Assembly (NCBI GenBank): GCA_963737575.1
Contig: CAVTTJ010000005.1
Coordinates: 310,001-374,000 of the forward strand
DNA: 64,000 nucleotides
Source: VRUE01 sp963737575
GTDB lineage: Bacteria > Actinomycetota > Thermoleophilia > Solirubrobacterales > 70-9
Reading direction: 5' to 3'
Made by a program: the position numbers and the translations under genes. How positions within the stretch are numbered: the stretch's first letter is position 1; each line of letters starts with the position of its first letter. The notes under the pieces were generated by a model that saw only the letters and a list, made by a program, of their open reading frames with translations, was not told where the DNA came from and did not search any database. Positions 8,347 to 17,943 of the stretch are shown one piece after another.

Positions 8347-9198
8347 GTGAGCGACCCCGTAATCCGCGTCGGCGGGCTGCGCAAGAGCTACGGCGCCCTC
8401 GAGGCGCTGCGCGGCGTCGACCTCGAGGTCCGCGCGGGAGAGGTCTTCGCGATCCTCGGGCCGAACGGAGCGGGCAAGACGACGACGGTCGAGATCCTCG
8501 AGGGCTACCGCGGCCGGGACTCGGGCGAGGTCGCGGTCCTCGGCGAGGACCCGGCCCGGGCAGGCCGCTCCTGGCGCGAGCGGATCGGGATCGTCCTCCA
8601 GAGCTGCCGCCTCGACCCCTACCTGACGGTTCGCGAGAGCCTCGACCTGTTCAGCGGCTACTACGCCGCCCCGCGGCCGGTGGCGGAGGTGATCGGGCTC
8701 GTCGGCCTCGAGGAGGAGGCCGAGACCCGCGCCGGCAGGCTCTCGGGCGGCCAGCAGCGACGGCTCGACGTCGGGATGGCGCTGGTCGGCGACCCCGAGC
8801 TCCTCTTCCTCGACGAGCCGACGACCGGGTTCGACCCCTCGGCGCGGCGCCAGGCCTGGGACGCGATCGGCGGCCTCCGCGACCTCGGCAAGACGATCGT
8901 CCTCACAACCCACTACATGGACGAGGCGCAGCGGCTCGCCGACCGGGTGGCGATCATCGCCCGCGGCGAGATCGTCGCCCTCGGCACCCCGGAGGACCTC
9001 GGCGACCGCGAGGCGCAGCCCTCGACCATCACCTACCGCCGCGACGGCGAGGAGGTGAGCATCGAGACGACGACGCCGGTCCAGACCCTGAACGAGCTGA
9101 CCGGCGACGCCCTCGCAGCGGGCGTCGACCTCGAGGCCCTGGAGGTGACCCGGCCGAGCCTCGAGGACGTCTATCTGGACCTGACCGAAGAACGATGA
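8347..9198 (+). CDS. ABC transporter ATP-binding protein (ABC-2 / drug-export type)
   Basis: About 283 residues from GTG 8347; an in-frame GTG at 8281 would add 22 residues coded by the repeat element and is less likely. Walker A GPNGAGKTTT, Q-loop VLQSCRL, signature LSGGQQRRL, Walker B LLFLDEPTTG and H-loop TTHYMDEA are all present, followed by a DrrA-like C-terminal extension. It should power the membrane partner that starts inside its stop codon (ATGA overlap at 9195). Confidence 0.9.
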   Translation: MSDPVIRVGGLRKSYGALEALRGVDLEVRAGEVFAILGPNGAGKTTTVEILEGYRGRDSGEVAVLGEDPARAGRSWRERIGIVLQSCRLDPYLTVRESLDLFSGYYAAPRPVAEVIGLVGLEEEAETRAGRLSGGQQRRLDVGMALVGDPELLFLDEPTTGFDPSARRQAWDAIGGLRDLGKTIVLTTHYMDEAQRLADRVAIIARGEIVALGTPEDLGDREAQPSTITYRRDGEEVSIETTTPVQTLNELTGDALAAGVDLEALEVTRPSLEDVYLDLTEER

Positions 9199-9956
9199 GC
9201 CTCGTCCTGCACCAGTTCCGCTACGACCAGAAGATCTTCTGGCGCAACCCCGCGTCCGTCTTCTTCACCGTGATGTTCCCGGTGATCGTGTTCCTGATCC
9301 TCGCAGTGGTCTTCAACGGCGACACGGTCCAGGTCAGGGGAGGGGTCGACGCGACCGCCTACTACGTGCCGGCGATCATGACCCTCTCGATCATCTCGGC
9401 GACGATGCAGACGCTGGCGATGACGCTGGTGATCGCCCGCGAAGACGGCAGGCTCAAGCGCGGCAGGGGCACCCCGCTGCCGCCCTGGGTCTTCATCGCC
9501 GGGCGGATCGGGAACTCGATCGTCGTCGCGCTGCTGATGATGATCCTGCTGGCGACGATCGGCGCCGTCCTCTACGGCGTCGACGTCCCCTGGGACCGGC
9601 TGCCGGCGATCCTGCTGGCGCTGGTGGTCGGCGCCGCATCGTTCTGCTGCCTCGGGATCGCGCTGACGGCGGCGATCCCCTCGCAGGACGCCGCCGCGCC
9701 GATCGTCAACGCCCTGCTGCTGCCGCTGTATTTCCTCTCCGGCGTGTTCATCCCCGAAGACCAGCTGCCCAGCGGTGTCGTCCACTTCGCCGACCTGTTC
9801 CCGGTCCGCCACTTCTTCGACGCGTTCTTCGATGCCTACGTCCCGGTCGGGGGCGGCGCCGTCTCCTGGGACAACCTGGCGATCGTCGCCCTCTGGGGGG
9901 TGGCGGGGCTGCTACTGGCGATCCGATACTTCCGCTGGACCCCACGCGCGGCGTAG
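9195..9956 (+). CDS. ABC-2 type transporter permease
   Basis: 253 residues with about six hydrophobic segments and the ABC-2 pattern, including LLLPLYFLSGVFIP near the end. It overlaps the ATPase gene by 4 bp, so the two are translationally coupled and form an exporter half-set. Substrate (lipid, polysaccharide or drug) unknown. Confidence 0.88.
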   Translation: MSLVLHQFRYDQKIFWRNPASVFFTVMFPVIVFLILAVVFNGDTVQVRGGVDATAYYVPAIMTLSIISATMQTLAMTLVIAREDGRLKRGRGTPLPPWVFIAGRIGNSIVVALLMMILLATIGAVLYGVDVPWDRLPAILLALVVGAASFCCLGIALTAAIPSQDAAAPIVNALLLPLYFLSGVFIPEDQLPSGVVHFADLFPVRHFFDAFFDAYVPVGGGAVSWDNLAIVALWGVAGLLLAIRYFRWTPRAA

Positions 9957-10000
9957 CCCACCGCGCACCGGGCCAGTCGCCCGTATAGCCTCCGAGCAAG

Positions 10001-10363
10001 ATGCTTCATCACGTCCTTCTCGAGGTCTCCGACCTGGATCGGAGCTCCGCGTTCTACGACGCGCTGCTCGCCCCGCTCGGCTGGCGGCGCCACTTCGAGG
10101 AGGACGAAACGGTCGGCTGGGGCATCGCCAAACCCGTCTTCTTCATATCCGCCCACCGGGCGCCGCAGCCCGGTTTCGGCCTGCTCAGCTTCTCGGGCCT
10201 CGGGATCGTCGCGGTAAAGGCCGCGTGGGAGGGAGGTGTCGGCGCCGGGGGCACCAGCACCGGCGACCCGGGGGACCACCGGTCGCACGGATCGGGCTCC
10301 TACTCGGCCTTCCTCCAGGATCCCGACGGGTATGAGATTGAGGTAACCGTCGGCAGCGACTGA
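10001..10363 (+). CDS. VOC (glyoxalase-like) family protein
   Basis: 120 residues starting MLHHVLLEVSDLDRS and ending with DPDGYEIEV, the two halves of a vicinal-oxygen-chelate fold. His3/His4 near the start and Glu in YEIEV are the usual metal ligands. The substrate is not evident. It precedes gap by 24 bp and may share its transcript. Confidence 0.8.
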   Translation: MLHHVLLEVSDLDRSSAFYDALLAPLGWRRHFEEDETVGWGIAKPVFFISAHRAPQPGFGLLSFSGLGIVAVKAAWEGGVGAGGTSTGDPGDHRSHGSGSYSAFLQDPDGYEIEVTVGSD

Positions 10364-10387
10364 AATGACTCGAGAAGGGACTGACTC

Positions 10388-11389
10388 ATGGCAGTGAAGG
10401 TGGGCATCAACGGCTTCGGGCGCATCGGGCGCAACATCTTCCGCGCCGCCCACGCGGCGGGGGCTGACCTCGACTTCGTCGCGGTCAACGATCTGATCGA
10501 CCCCGAGACGATCGCGCACCTGCTCAAGTACGACTCCACGTACGGCCGCTTCCCCGGCGAGGTCGAGGCCGGCGAGGATTCGGTCTCGGTCGACGGAAAG
10601 GCGCTGAAGGCCTTCTCCGAGACCGATCCGGCGTCGCTGCCGTGGGCGGACCTCGGCGTCGACGTCGTGATCGAGTCGACCGGGCACTTCACCGACCGCG
10701 ATGGCGCCGGCAAGCACCTCGAGGCCGGCGCAAAGAAGGTGATCATCTCGGCGCCCGCCAAGGATCCCGACGTGACCGTCGCGCTCGGGGTCAACTTCGA
10801 CGCCTACGACCCCGAGAGCCACAACATCATCTCCAACGCCTCCTGCACGACCAACTGCCTGGCGCCCGTCGCGAAGGCGATCAACGACTCGATCGGGATC
10901 GAGCTGGGCCTGATGACGACGATCCACGCCTACACCGCGGACCAGCGCCTCCAGGACATGCCGCACAAGGACCCGCGCCGGGCGCGGGCAGCGGCCGTCA
11001 ACCTGATCCCGACCACGACCGGCGCCGCAAAAGCGGTCGGGCTCGTCCTGCCGGAGCTGAATGGAAAGCTGAATGGGATCTCTGTCCGAGCGCCGGTCAT
11101 CACCGGCTCGGTCGTCGACCTCGTCTTCACGCCGTCGGTGCCGACCGACCCCGAGGCGGTCAACGCGGCGGTCAGGGCAGCGGCCGAGGGACCCCTCGAG
11201 GGGATCCTCGCCTACACCGAAGACCCGATCGTCTCGACCGACGTCGTCGGCGACTCGCACTCCTCGATCTTCGACGCGAAGCAGACGATGGCGATCGGGG
11301 ACGGGAAGATGATCAAGGTCGTGTCCTGGTACGACAACGAGTGGGGCTACTCGAACCGCTGCGTCGACCTGGCCGGCAAGGTCCTCTGA
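10388..11389 (+). CDS. gap: glyceraldehyde-3-phosphate dehydrogenase, type I
   Basis: 333 residues. NAD-binding INGFGRIGRN, catalytic SNASCTTNCLAP with the active Cys, the conserved TIHAYTADQ, and the C-terminal WYDNEWGYSNR. It oxidises glyceraldehyde-3-phosphate to 1,3-bisphosphoglycerate. First gene of the glycolytic run gap-pgk-tpiA-gpmI; a good ribosome-binding site (gaaggga) lies before ATG 10388. Confidence 0.97.
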   Translation: MAVKVGINGFGRIGRNIFRAAHAAGADLDFVAVNDLIDPETIAHLLKYDSTYGRFPGEVEAGEDSVSVDGKALKAFSETDPASLPWADLGVDVVIESTGHFTDRDGAGKHLEAGAKKVIISAPAKDPDVTVALGVNFDAYDPESHNIISNASCTTNCLAPVAKAINDSIGIELGLMTTIHAYTADQRLQDMPHKDPRRARAAAVNLIPTTTGAAKAVGLVLPELNGKLNGISVRAPVITGSVVDLVFTPSVPTDPEAVNAAVRAAAEGPLEGILAYTEDPIVSTDVVGDSHSSIFDAKQTMAIGDGKMIKVVSWYDNEWGYSNRCVDLAGKVL

Positions 11390-11402
11390 CGGTCCGAAGC
11401 CG

Positions 11403-12613
11403 GTGCGTTTCTCCAAGGCAAGCGTCCGCGACGCCCCCGTCGCGGGCGAGCGGGTGCTGCTGCGGGTCGACATGAACGTTCCGCTGGAGAAGCCGAGAGC
11501 AGAGGAGGCGGCGGAATATGTCGTCGCCGACGACATGCGGATTGAGGCGGCGCTGCCGACGATCGAGCTGCTCCGCGAGCGCGGCGCCTCGATCGTTCTC
11601 TGCTCCCACCTCGGGCGCCCGGGGGGGAGCCCGACCCGGCCCTCTCGCTGCGCCCGGTCGGCGAGCGCCTCGGAGAGCTGCTCGAGGCCGAGGTGCGCCA
11701 GGCGCCCGCCGTGGTCGGGCCGGAGGTCGAGGAGATGGCCGGCGCGCTCGGGCCCGGCGAGATGCTGTTGCTGGAGAACCTCCGCTTCGAGCCGGGCGAG
11801 ACCGAGAACGACCCCGAGCTGGCGAGGGCTCTGGGCGCGCTCGCCTCGATCTACGTCGACGACGCGTTCGGCGCCGCCCACCGCGCCCACGCCAGCACCG
11901 AGGGCGTCGCCCACGTGCTCCCCGGCTACGCCGGCCTGCTGCTCGAGCGCGAGGTGACCGAGCTGACGGCGGTCGTCGATTCGCCTGCCCGACCGCTGGT
12001 CGTCGTCCTCGGCGGCGCCAAGGTCTCCGACAAGGTCGGCGTCATCGACCGCTTCCTCGAGGTCGCCGACCGGATCCTGATCGGCGGCGCGATGTGCTTC
12101 AGCTTCTTCCGCGCCCAGGGGATCCCGACCGGCGACTCGCTGGTCGAGGAGGAGGGCGTGAGGCTCGCGGCCGAGGCGCTCGAGCGCGCCGAGGGCTCCG
12201 AGTGCGTGCTGGAGCTCCCGGTCGACCTCGTCCTCGCCGAGCGCTTCGACGCCTCGGCGGAGCGCCGCGAGAGCGACGGGGTCGAGGTTCCGGATGGCTG
12301 GATGGGCCTCGACGTCGGCCCCCGCACCGCCGCCGCCTACGCGGAGGCGATCGCCGCCGCCGGCACCGTGCTCTGGAACGGCCCGATGGGCGCCTTCGAG
12401 CTCGAGCCCTTCGCCTCCGCCACCCGCACCGTCGCCGAGGCGGTCGCCGCGGCGCCCGGAATGACGGTCGTCGGAGGCGGCGACTCGGTGGCAGCCGTGC
12501 GCCAGTTCGGGCTTGCCGACAGGATCGATTGGATCTCGACCGGAGGAGGAGCGTCGTTGGAGCTGCTCGAGGGAAAGAAGCTGCCCGGTGTGGAGGCGTT
12601 GCGCGATGCCTGA
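11403..12613 (+). CDS. pgk: phosphoglycerate kinase (frame break in a G7 run)
   Basis: Starts GTG 11403 with LLRVDMNVPL and LCSHLGRP. The frame then breaks in the run of seven G at 11621-11627; an eighth G restores continuity into EPDPALSLRPVGERL. The remainder includes LLLENLRFEPGE, VVLGGAKVSDK and the nucleotide-binding VVGGGDSVAA. Total about 403 residues, normal for Pgk. A short insertion, KPRAEEAAEY near residue 30, separates NVPLE from VVADDMRI; its DNA matches the tail of the uvrC insertion. Ends 8 bp inside tpiA. Confidence 0.93.
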
Positions 12614-13364
12614 GGACGGGCGGACGCCGATGCTCGCGGCGAATTGGAAGATGCACAAGACCGTCGCCGAGGCGGCGCAGTTCGTCGACGCGCTGCTGCC
12701 GCGGATCGCGGCAACCGAGCACGACGTCGTCATCTGCCCCTCGTTCCTCGCCCTTCGCGAGGTGGTCGAGCGCTCGCGCGGCAGCGCGGTCCGGGTCGCG
12801 GCGCAGAACATGCACGAGGAGGAGTCGGGCGCCTTCACCGGCGAGGTCTCGGCGCCGATGCTGGTCGAGGCCGAGGTCGACGCGGTCGTCCTCGGCCACT
12901 CCGAGCGCCGCCGGCTCCTCGGCGAGACCGACGAGGCTCTCTCCCGCAAGGTCCCGGCCGCCCTCGCCGCGGGCCTCGAGCCGATCCTCTGCGTCGGCGA
13001 GAGCGAGGAGGCCCGCGATGCCGATCAGACCGACGCCGTCCTCGAGGGGCAGCTGCGTGCCGACCTCGCGGCCATCGAGCCGACGCGGCTGGCGGAGGTG
13101 ACGATCGCCTACGAGCCGATCTGGGCGATCGGGACCGGCCGAACGGCGACCCCGGAGCAGGCGCAGGAGACGATCGCCTTCATCCGCGACCTTCTGCGCG
13201 AGGGCGGTGCCGAGGCCGACGGTGTGCGGATCCTCTACGGAGGGTCGGTCAAGCCCGACAACGCCTCGGAGCTGATGTCCCAGCCCGACATCGACGGCGC
13301 GCTGGTCGGGGGCGCCAGCCTCGACCCGGTCGACTTCGCGGCGATCGTCGAGGCGGCGGGCTAG
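12606..13364 (+). CDS. tpiA: triosephosphate isomerase
   Basis: 252 residues from ATG 12606, overlapping the pgk stop. Active-site motifs: AANWKMHK (Lys), LGHSERR (His), AYEPIWAIGTG (Glu and loop 6), and YGGSVKPDN. Interconverts dihydroxyacetone phosphate and glyceraldehyde-3-phosphate. The earlier in-frame extension overlaps pgk and is not part of the protein. Confidence 0.97.
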   Translation: MPEDGRTPMLAANWKMHKTVAEAAQFVDALLPRIAATEHDVVICPSFLALREVVERSRGSAVRVAAQNMHEEESGAFTGEVSAPMLVEAEVDAVVLGHSERRRLLGETDEALSRKVPAALAAGLEPILCVGESEEARDADQTDAVLEGQLRADLAAIEPTRLAEVTIAYEPIWAIGTGRTATPEQAQETIAFIRDLLREGGAEADGVRILYGGSVKPDNASELMSQPDIDGALVGGASLDPVDFAAIVEAAG

Positions 13365-13365
13365 C

Positions 13366-14892
13366 TTGCCGGCGCTGCCCGTCCCCTCGGTCGCCCTGGT
13401 CATCCTCGACGGATGGGGCATCGCCGAGCCCGGGCCCGGCAACGCGATCTCACTCGCCGAGACTCCCATCTTCGACCGGCTCTGGTCCGAGTTCCCGCAC
13501 ACGCGGCTCTCCGCCCAGGGCCGAGACGTCGGTCTCCCCGACGGCCAGATGGGCAACTCCGAGGTCGGCCACCTCAACCTCGGCGCCGGCTCCGTCGTCA
13601 AGCAGGACCTGGCCCGGATCGACGACGCGATCGCCGATGGCAGCTTCTTCGAGAACGAGGCTCTCCGCGCCGCCTGCGACCGGGCCCGCAGCAGCCCGCG
13701 GGGCCGCCTTCACCTCCTCGGGCTGCTCTCCGACGGGGGTGTCCACTCCGGCTGGGAGCACATCGAGGCGGCGATCGAGCTCGCCACCCAGGAGGGTGTG
13801 CCCGACGTCGTATTTCACGCCTTCACCGACGGCCGCGACACCCTGCCGCACGGGGGCGCCGAGTACGTCGCCGAGCTCGAGCGGTGGCTCTACCGGGCGG
13901 GCCGGGTCGCGACCGTCTCCGGACGCTTCTACGCGATGGACCGCGACACCCGCTGGGAGCGGACCAAGCTCGCCTACGACGCGATCGTCCATGCCGAGGG
14001 CCTCAGGGCGGCAAGCGCCGGAGAAGCGGTCAGCGCCGCCTATGACCGGGACGAGACCGACGAGTTCATCAAGCCGACGGTCGTCGGCGAGTACGACGGA
14101 GCGGCGCCCGGCGACGTCGCGATCTTCCTCAACTTCCGTCCTGACCGCGCGCGCCAGATGACCCGGGCGCTGGCCGAGCCCGACTTCGAGGATTTCTCCC
14201 GCAGCGGCGGCCCGGAGGTCGACCTGACGACGATGACGCAGTACCGCAAGGGCTGGCCCTACCCCGTCGCGTTCCCCGAGGCGCGGCCGGAGACGACGCT
14301 GGCGGAGGTCGTCGCCGAGGCCGGCATGCGCCAGCTCCACGTCGCCGAGACCGAGAAGTACGCCCATGTCACCTACTTCTTCAACGGCGGCCGCGAGGAG
14401 GAGTGGGAGGGGGAAGAGCGCCGACTGGTCGAATCGGCCCGCGACGTCCCGACCTACGACCACAAGCCGCAGATGAGCGCCCGTGCCGCCGCCGATGCCT
14501 TCGTCGAGGGCTGGTCCGGGGGCGAGTACGCCTTCGGGATCATCAACTTCGCCAACCCGGACATGGTCGGCCACACCGGGGTGATTCCGGCTGCGGTAGC
14601 CGCGGTCGAGACGGTCGATGCCTGCCTCGGCGAGGTCCTCGCCGCGGTCACCGACCGGGGAGGCGCCTGTCTGATCACCGCCGACCACGGCAACTGCGAC
14701 CACATGCTCGAGCCGGACGGCTCGCCCAGCACGGCCCACTCCCTGAATCCGGTGCCGCTGATCGTCACCGAGGAGGGGCTCGAGCTGCGCTCGGGAGGGA
14801 TCCTCGCCGACGTCGCCCCGACGGCCCTGCAGCTGCTCGGCGTCGCGCAGCCGGCGGCGATGAGCGGGCGCTCGCTGCTAGATGAGGGTTGA
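13366..14892 (+). CDS. gpmI: 2,3-bisphosphoglycerate-independent phosphoglycerate mutase
   Basis: 508 residues from TTG 13366, one base after the tpiA stop. Metal and catalytic residues of the alkaline-phosphatase superfamily are visible: LDGWG, GNSEVGHLN (phosphorylated Ser), HAFTDGRD, NFRPDRARQ, and ITADHGNCD. Converts 3- to 2-phosphoglycerate. Its end overlaps tgt by 11 bp, so the whole run is probably one operon. Confidence 0.96.
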   Translation: MPALPVPSVALVILDGWGIAEPGPGNAISLAETPIFDRLWSEFPHTRLSAQGRDVGLPDGQMGNSEVGHLNLGAGSVVKQDLARIDDAIADGSFFENEALRAACDRARSSPRGRLHLLGLLSDGGVHSGWEHIEAAIELATQEGVPDVVFHAFTDGRDTLPHGGAEYVAELERWLYRAGRVATVSGRFYAMDRDTRWERTKLAYDAIVHAEGLRAASAGEAVSAAYDRDETDEFIKPTVVGEYDGAAPGDVAIFLNFRPDRARQMTRALAEPDFEDFSRSGGPEVDLTTMTQYRKGWPYPVAFPEARPETTLAEVVAEAGMRQLHVAETEKYAHVTYFFNGGREEEWEGEERRLVESARDVPTYDHKPQMSARAAADAFVEGWSGGEYAFGIINFANPDMVGHTGVIPAAVAAVETVDACLGEVLAAVTDRGGACLITADHGNCDHMLEPDGSPSTAHSLNPVPLIVTEEGLELRSGGILADVAPTALQLLGVAQPAAMSGRSLLDEG

Positions 14893-16081
14893 GCCGCAGC
14901 GGCTGAGCTTCGAGATCGGCGCTCGCGACGGTGCCGCCAGGGCGGGGGCCCTCCTAACCTCCCACGGTCCAGTCGAGACGCCGGCGTTCATCCCGCTCGC
15001 GACGAAGGGGACGGTCCGCTCTCTCGACTCGCACGAGGTCGCCGGGATCGGCTACGACCTCGTCCTCGGCAACACCTACCACCTGTTCGTCTCGCCCGGC
15101 CCTGACCGGATCGCCGCCGCCGGCGGTCTGCACCGGTTCATGGGCTGGGATGGCGCGCTGATCACCGACTCCGGCGGGTTCCAGGTCTTCTCGCTCGCCC
15201 ATGGCGGAGTCGCCGACGAGGTCAAGGGGAGCGGGCGCCCCGGCGGCGGTCATGGCTCCGTGGTGAGGATCGATGAGGACGGCGCCCGCTTCCGCTCCTA
15301 TCGGGACGGCTCTGAGCTCTTCATCTCGCCCGAGGTCTCGATGGACGTGCAGACGAAGCTCGGCTCGGATATCGCCCTCGTCTTCGACGAGTGCACGCCC
15401 TACCACGCCGATCGCAAGTACACGGCGCGCTCGATGGAGCGCACCCACCGCTGGCTCGGCCGCTGTCTCGCCTGGCACGAGCAGAACGGCCCCGACCGCC
15501 AGGCGGTCTTCGGGATCGTGCAGGGTGGCGTCCACGAGGACCTCCGCCGCGAGTCGGCGGAGGTCGTCTCGGAGGCGGGGGTCGACGGGATCGCGATCGG
15601 CGGCACGCTCGGGCGCGACAAGGAGGAGATGCGGGGCGTGCTGGCGCTGACCGCGCCGCTCCTGCCGGAGGCCGCGCCCAAGCACCTGCTCGGGATCGGC
15701 GACGTCGACGACCTGCTCGACGGGATCGCGCTCGGCCTCGACGTGTTCGACTGCGCGATCCCGACCCGGCTCGCCCGACACGGAACCGCGCTGGTCCCCG
15801 ACCCGGAGAATCGCTTCCGCCTCGACCTGCGCAAATCGGGCTGGGAGGGGAGCCGCGAGCCGCTGGTCGAGGGATGCCCCTGCGACGCCTGCGCCCGCCA
15901 CGATCGCGACTACGTCTCATACCTCTCGCGGGCCGAAGAGCTGACCGCGGTCCGCCTCCTCTGCCTCCACAACCTCACGTTCCTGCGCCACCTGATGGCC
16001 GGCGCGCGCCTGGCGATCCGGTCGGGGGCGTTCGGCGAGTACCGCGCTCGAATCCTCTCCGGCGGATCGCCGTATGGGTAG
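14882..16081 (+). CDS. tgt: tRNA-guanine (queuine) transglycosylase
   Basis: 399 residues. TDSGGFQVFSL holds the general Asp, GIVQGGVHEDLR the substrate loop, and PTRLARHG the nucleophile region. The zinc site CPCDAC...CLHN is complete. Exchanges G34 in GUN-anticodon tRNAs for a queuosine precursor. Being the last gene of a glycolytic operon is a less common context. Convergent with the protein kinase gene, 5 bp apart. Confidence 0.96.
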   Translation: MRVEPQRLSFEIGARDGAARAGALLTSHGPVETPAFIPLATKGTVRSLDSHEVAGIGYDLVLGNTYHLFVSPGPDRIAAAGGLHRFMGWDGALITDSGGFQVFSLAHGGVADEVKGSGRPGGGHGSVVRIDEDGARFRSYRDGSELFISPEVSMDVQTKLGSDIALVFDECTPYHADRKYTARSMERTHRWLGRCLAWHEQNGPDRQAVFGIVQGGVHEDLRRESAEVVSEAGVDGIAIGGTLGRDKEEMRGVLALTAPLLPEAAPKHLLGIGDVDDLLDGIALGLDVFDCAIPTRLARHGTALVPDPENRFRLDLRKSGWEGSREPLVEGCPCDACARHDRDYVSYLSRAEELTAVRLLCLHNLTFLRHLMAGARLAIRSGAFGEYRARILSGGSPYG

Positions 16082-16086
16082 TTCGC

Positions 16087-17298
16087 CTATTCGGTGTTCT
16101 TTTCGACCAGTTCCTTGAACTCTTCGACGACCTTGTTGACGGAGTGGCCGGCGACTTCGGTCGCGTGGACGCCCCTGGCGCGGTCGGTGGCCAGGATCAC
16201 CGCGGTCGCGACCGCGGCGGCGATCAGCACCAGGGCGACCAGGGCGAGGACGAATCTCGCGAAGCGCGAGAAGGCGCCGCGCTTCGCGGGCCCAGGCGAC
16301 GGAGGTGAGATCGGCGGCGCGGGCGCGGCCTCGCGGGGGCGGGGTGGGGGGAACGGTCTGAACTCGGTCCTCCCGGTCTCCTCGAGGCGGCGGGTCGCGG
16401 CCTCCTCGTCGAGCACCCGGGTCGCGGAGGTCCCCTCTTCCATCGGCAGCGTCACGTCCTCGCCTTCGAGGCCGAGCCGGAGGCCTCCGGCGAACTCGTC
16501 GGCGCTCGCGTAGCGCCTGTTCGTGTCCCCTTCGAGCGCTCGCAGGACCGCGCCCCCCAGCGGCTCGGGGACCTCGTCGTTGTAGGTGCTCGGCGGTAGC
16601 GGCCGCTCGTTCTGCTGCCGCACCGCGAGCTCGGCGAGGGTGGAGCCCTCGTATGGGAGGCGGCCGGTGAGGAACTGGTAGAGGACGACGCCCAGTGCGT
16701 ACACGTCGGTGGCCGGCGTCGCCTCCTCGCCGCGGACCTGCTCGGGCGAGAGGTAGGCGGCGGTGCCGACGACCGATCCGACCTGGGTGATCCGGGTCTG
16801 TTCGATCGCCCGTGCGATCCCGAAGTCGGTCAGTTTCACGGTCATCTCGCCGGCGCCGAGCGGACCGCCGACGATCATCAGGTTCCCCGGCTTGACGTCG
16901 CGGTGGATGATCCCCCTCCGGTGCGCGTAGTCGAGCCCGCCGCAGGCCTGGATTCCGATCTCGGCCGCGAACCGTGGCTCGAGCGGCCCCTGCCGCTGGA
17001 GGATCTGCGCCCCTGAGCGGCCCTCGACGTACTCCATCACGATGTAGTGGCGCCCCTGGTCGATCCCGGTGTCGTAGACCTGGACGATGTTGGGGTGGAT
17101 CAGTTTGGCGACGGCGAGCGCCTCGCGGCGGAAGCGGGCGACGAAGCGCTCGTCGTCGGAGAGGTGCTCGGCGAGGATCTTGACCGCGACCGTGCGCTCG
17201 AGGATGCGGTCGGTCGCCCGGTGGACGGTGGACATCCCACCCGAGCCGAGCCGACCGTCGATCTCATATCGCCCCGAGAGGAGCCCCGACTCCATCAT
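16087..17298 (-). CDS. PknB-like membrane Ser/Thr protein kinase
   Basis: 403 residues. The kinase domain covers about residues 10-265: glycine loop LGSGGMSTVH, VAVKIL lysine, HRDVKPGNLM catalytic loop, DFGIARA, and TAAYLSPEQ activation segment. A Pro/Ala-rich linker, one transmembrane helix (about 350-372) and a short external tail of about 30 residues follow. It lacks the PASTA repeats of classical PknB, so whatever it senses is not muropeptide through PASTA. Start overlaps the lipoprotein stop by one base (TGATG). Confidence 0.92.
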   Translation of the reverse strand: MMESGLLSGRYEIDGRLGSGGMSTVHRATDRILERTVAVKILAEHLSDDERFVARFRREALAVAKLIHPNIVQVYDTGIDQGRHYIVMEYVEGRSGAQILQRQGPLEPRFAAEIGIQACGGLDYAHRRGIIHRDVKPGNLMIVGGPLGAGEMTVKLTDFGIARAIEQTRITQVGSVVGTAAYLSPEQVRGEEATPATDVYALGVVLYQFLTGRLPYEGSTLAELAVRQQNERPLPPSTYNDEVPEPLGGAVLRALEGDTNRRYASADEFAGGLRLGLEGEDVTLPMEEGTSATRVLDEEAATRRLEETGRTEFRPFPPPRPREAAPAPPISPPSPGPAKRGAFSRFARFVLALVALVLIAAAVATAVILATDRARGVHATEVAGHSVNKVVEEFKELVEKNTE

Positions 17299-17891
17299 CA
17301 GCCCTGCCCGCCTTCGGCGGGGCTCGCGGGTTCGACTCCGCCGGACGGGGATTCTTCGGCGGCCGGCGGAGTCTTCTTTTCCTGCCCCGGGGGGGCTTTT
17401 TCCTGCCCAGGCGGCCCGCCTTCGGCGGGCCCGGTGGGTGGCGCTTCTTTTTCTTCCTCCCGTTCTTCCTTTTCCCTATCTCTTTCGGCCTTTTCTTCTT
17501 CCTTTTCGGCCTTCTTTTCGGAGTGTTCGTCGGGTTCTTCTTCGGTTTCCCGGGGGGAGACCACGGCCGGGGCGACGGCTTCCGGTTCTTCTGCCTCTTC
17601 GCATTCTTCGACGACTTCGTCGAGTCGCGCGGCTCCGTTGCTCAGCGCTTCCTTCAGCTTCCTGTCGACGCCCCCGAGCGCTTCGATCTGTTCGCCGACC
17701 TGCGCCGCCGCGCTTTCGGCCCCGACGCAGTCCCCTTCGTCGGAGAGCTCCCTGACCGATTCGAGGTTGGCGGTGATCTCCCGTGCCGTGTGGCCTGGAA
17801 GCAGCTTCGCGTCTTCGCCGCCGCACGCCGACAGCGCCACGGTGAGGGCTCCGAGCGCGGCGGCGATCGCTGTTCTGGTCAGGCCGGACAT
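17298..17891 (-). CDS. lipoprotein with Glu/Lys-rich low-complexity tail
   Basis: 197 residues from ATG 17891; the longer in-frame extension overlaps the phosphoesterase gene. The signal peptide ends in the lipobox LSAC. Residues 20-100 are helical (ITANLESVRELSDEGDCVGAE, conserved-looking Cys), then come about 90 residues of Glu/Lys and Pro/Gly repeats including PPGQEK twice. Coupled to the kinase gene, so it may be an external partner or a substrate. Function unknown. Confidence 0.7.
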   Translation of the reverse strand: MSGLTRTAIAAALGALTVALSACGGEDAKLLPGHTAREITANLESVRELSDEGDCVGAESAAAQVGEQIEALGGVDRKLKEALSNGAARLDEVVEECEEAEEPEAVAPAVVSPRETEEEPDEHSEKKAEKEEEKAERDREKEEREEEKEAPPTGPAEGGPPGQEKAPPGQEKKTPPAAEESPSGGVEPASPAEGGQG

Positions 17892-17943
17892 CCTGGCGAG
17901 TCTAGAGAACGGGTTCGGGATGAAATTTCCCTGCATCTGGCCA

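Noticed and set aside
9836..12949. 1037-residue open frame antisense to the glycolytic genes
   Set aside because: Shadow frame opposite gap and pgk; no recognisable domain.
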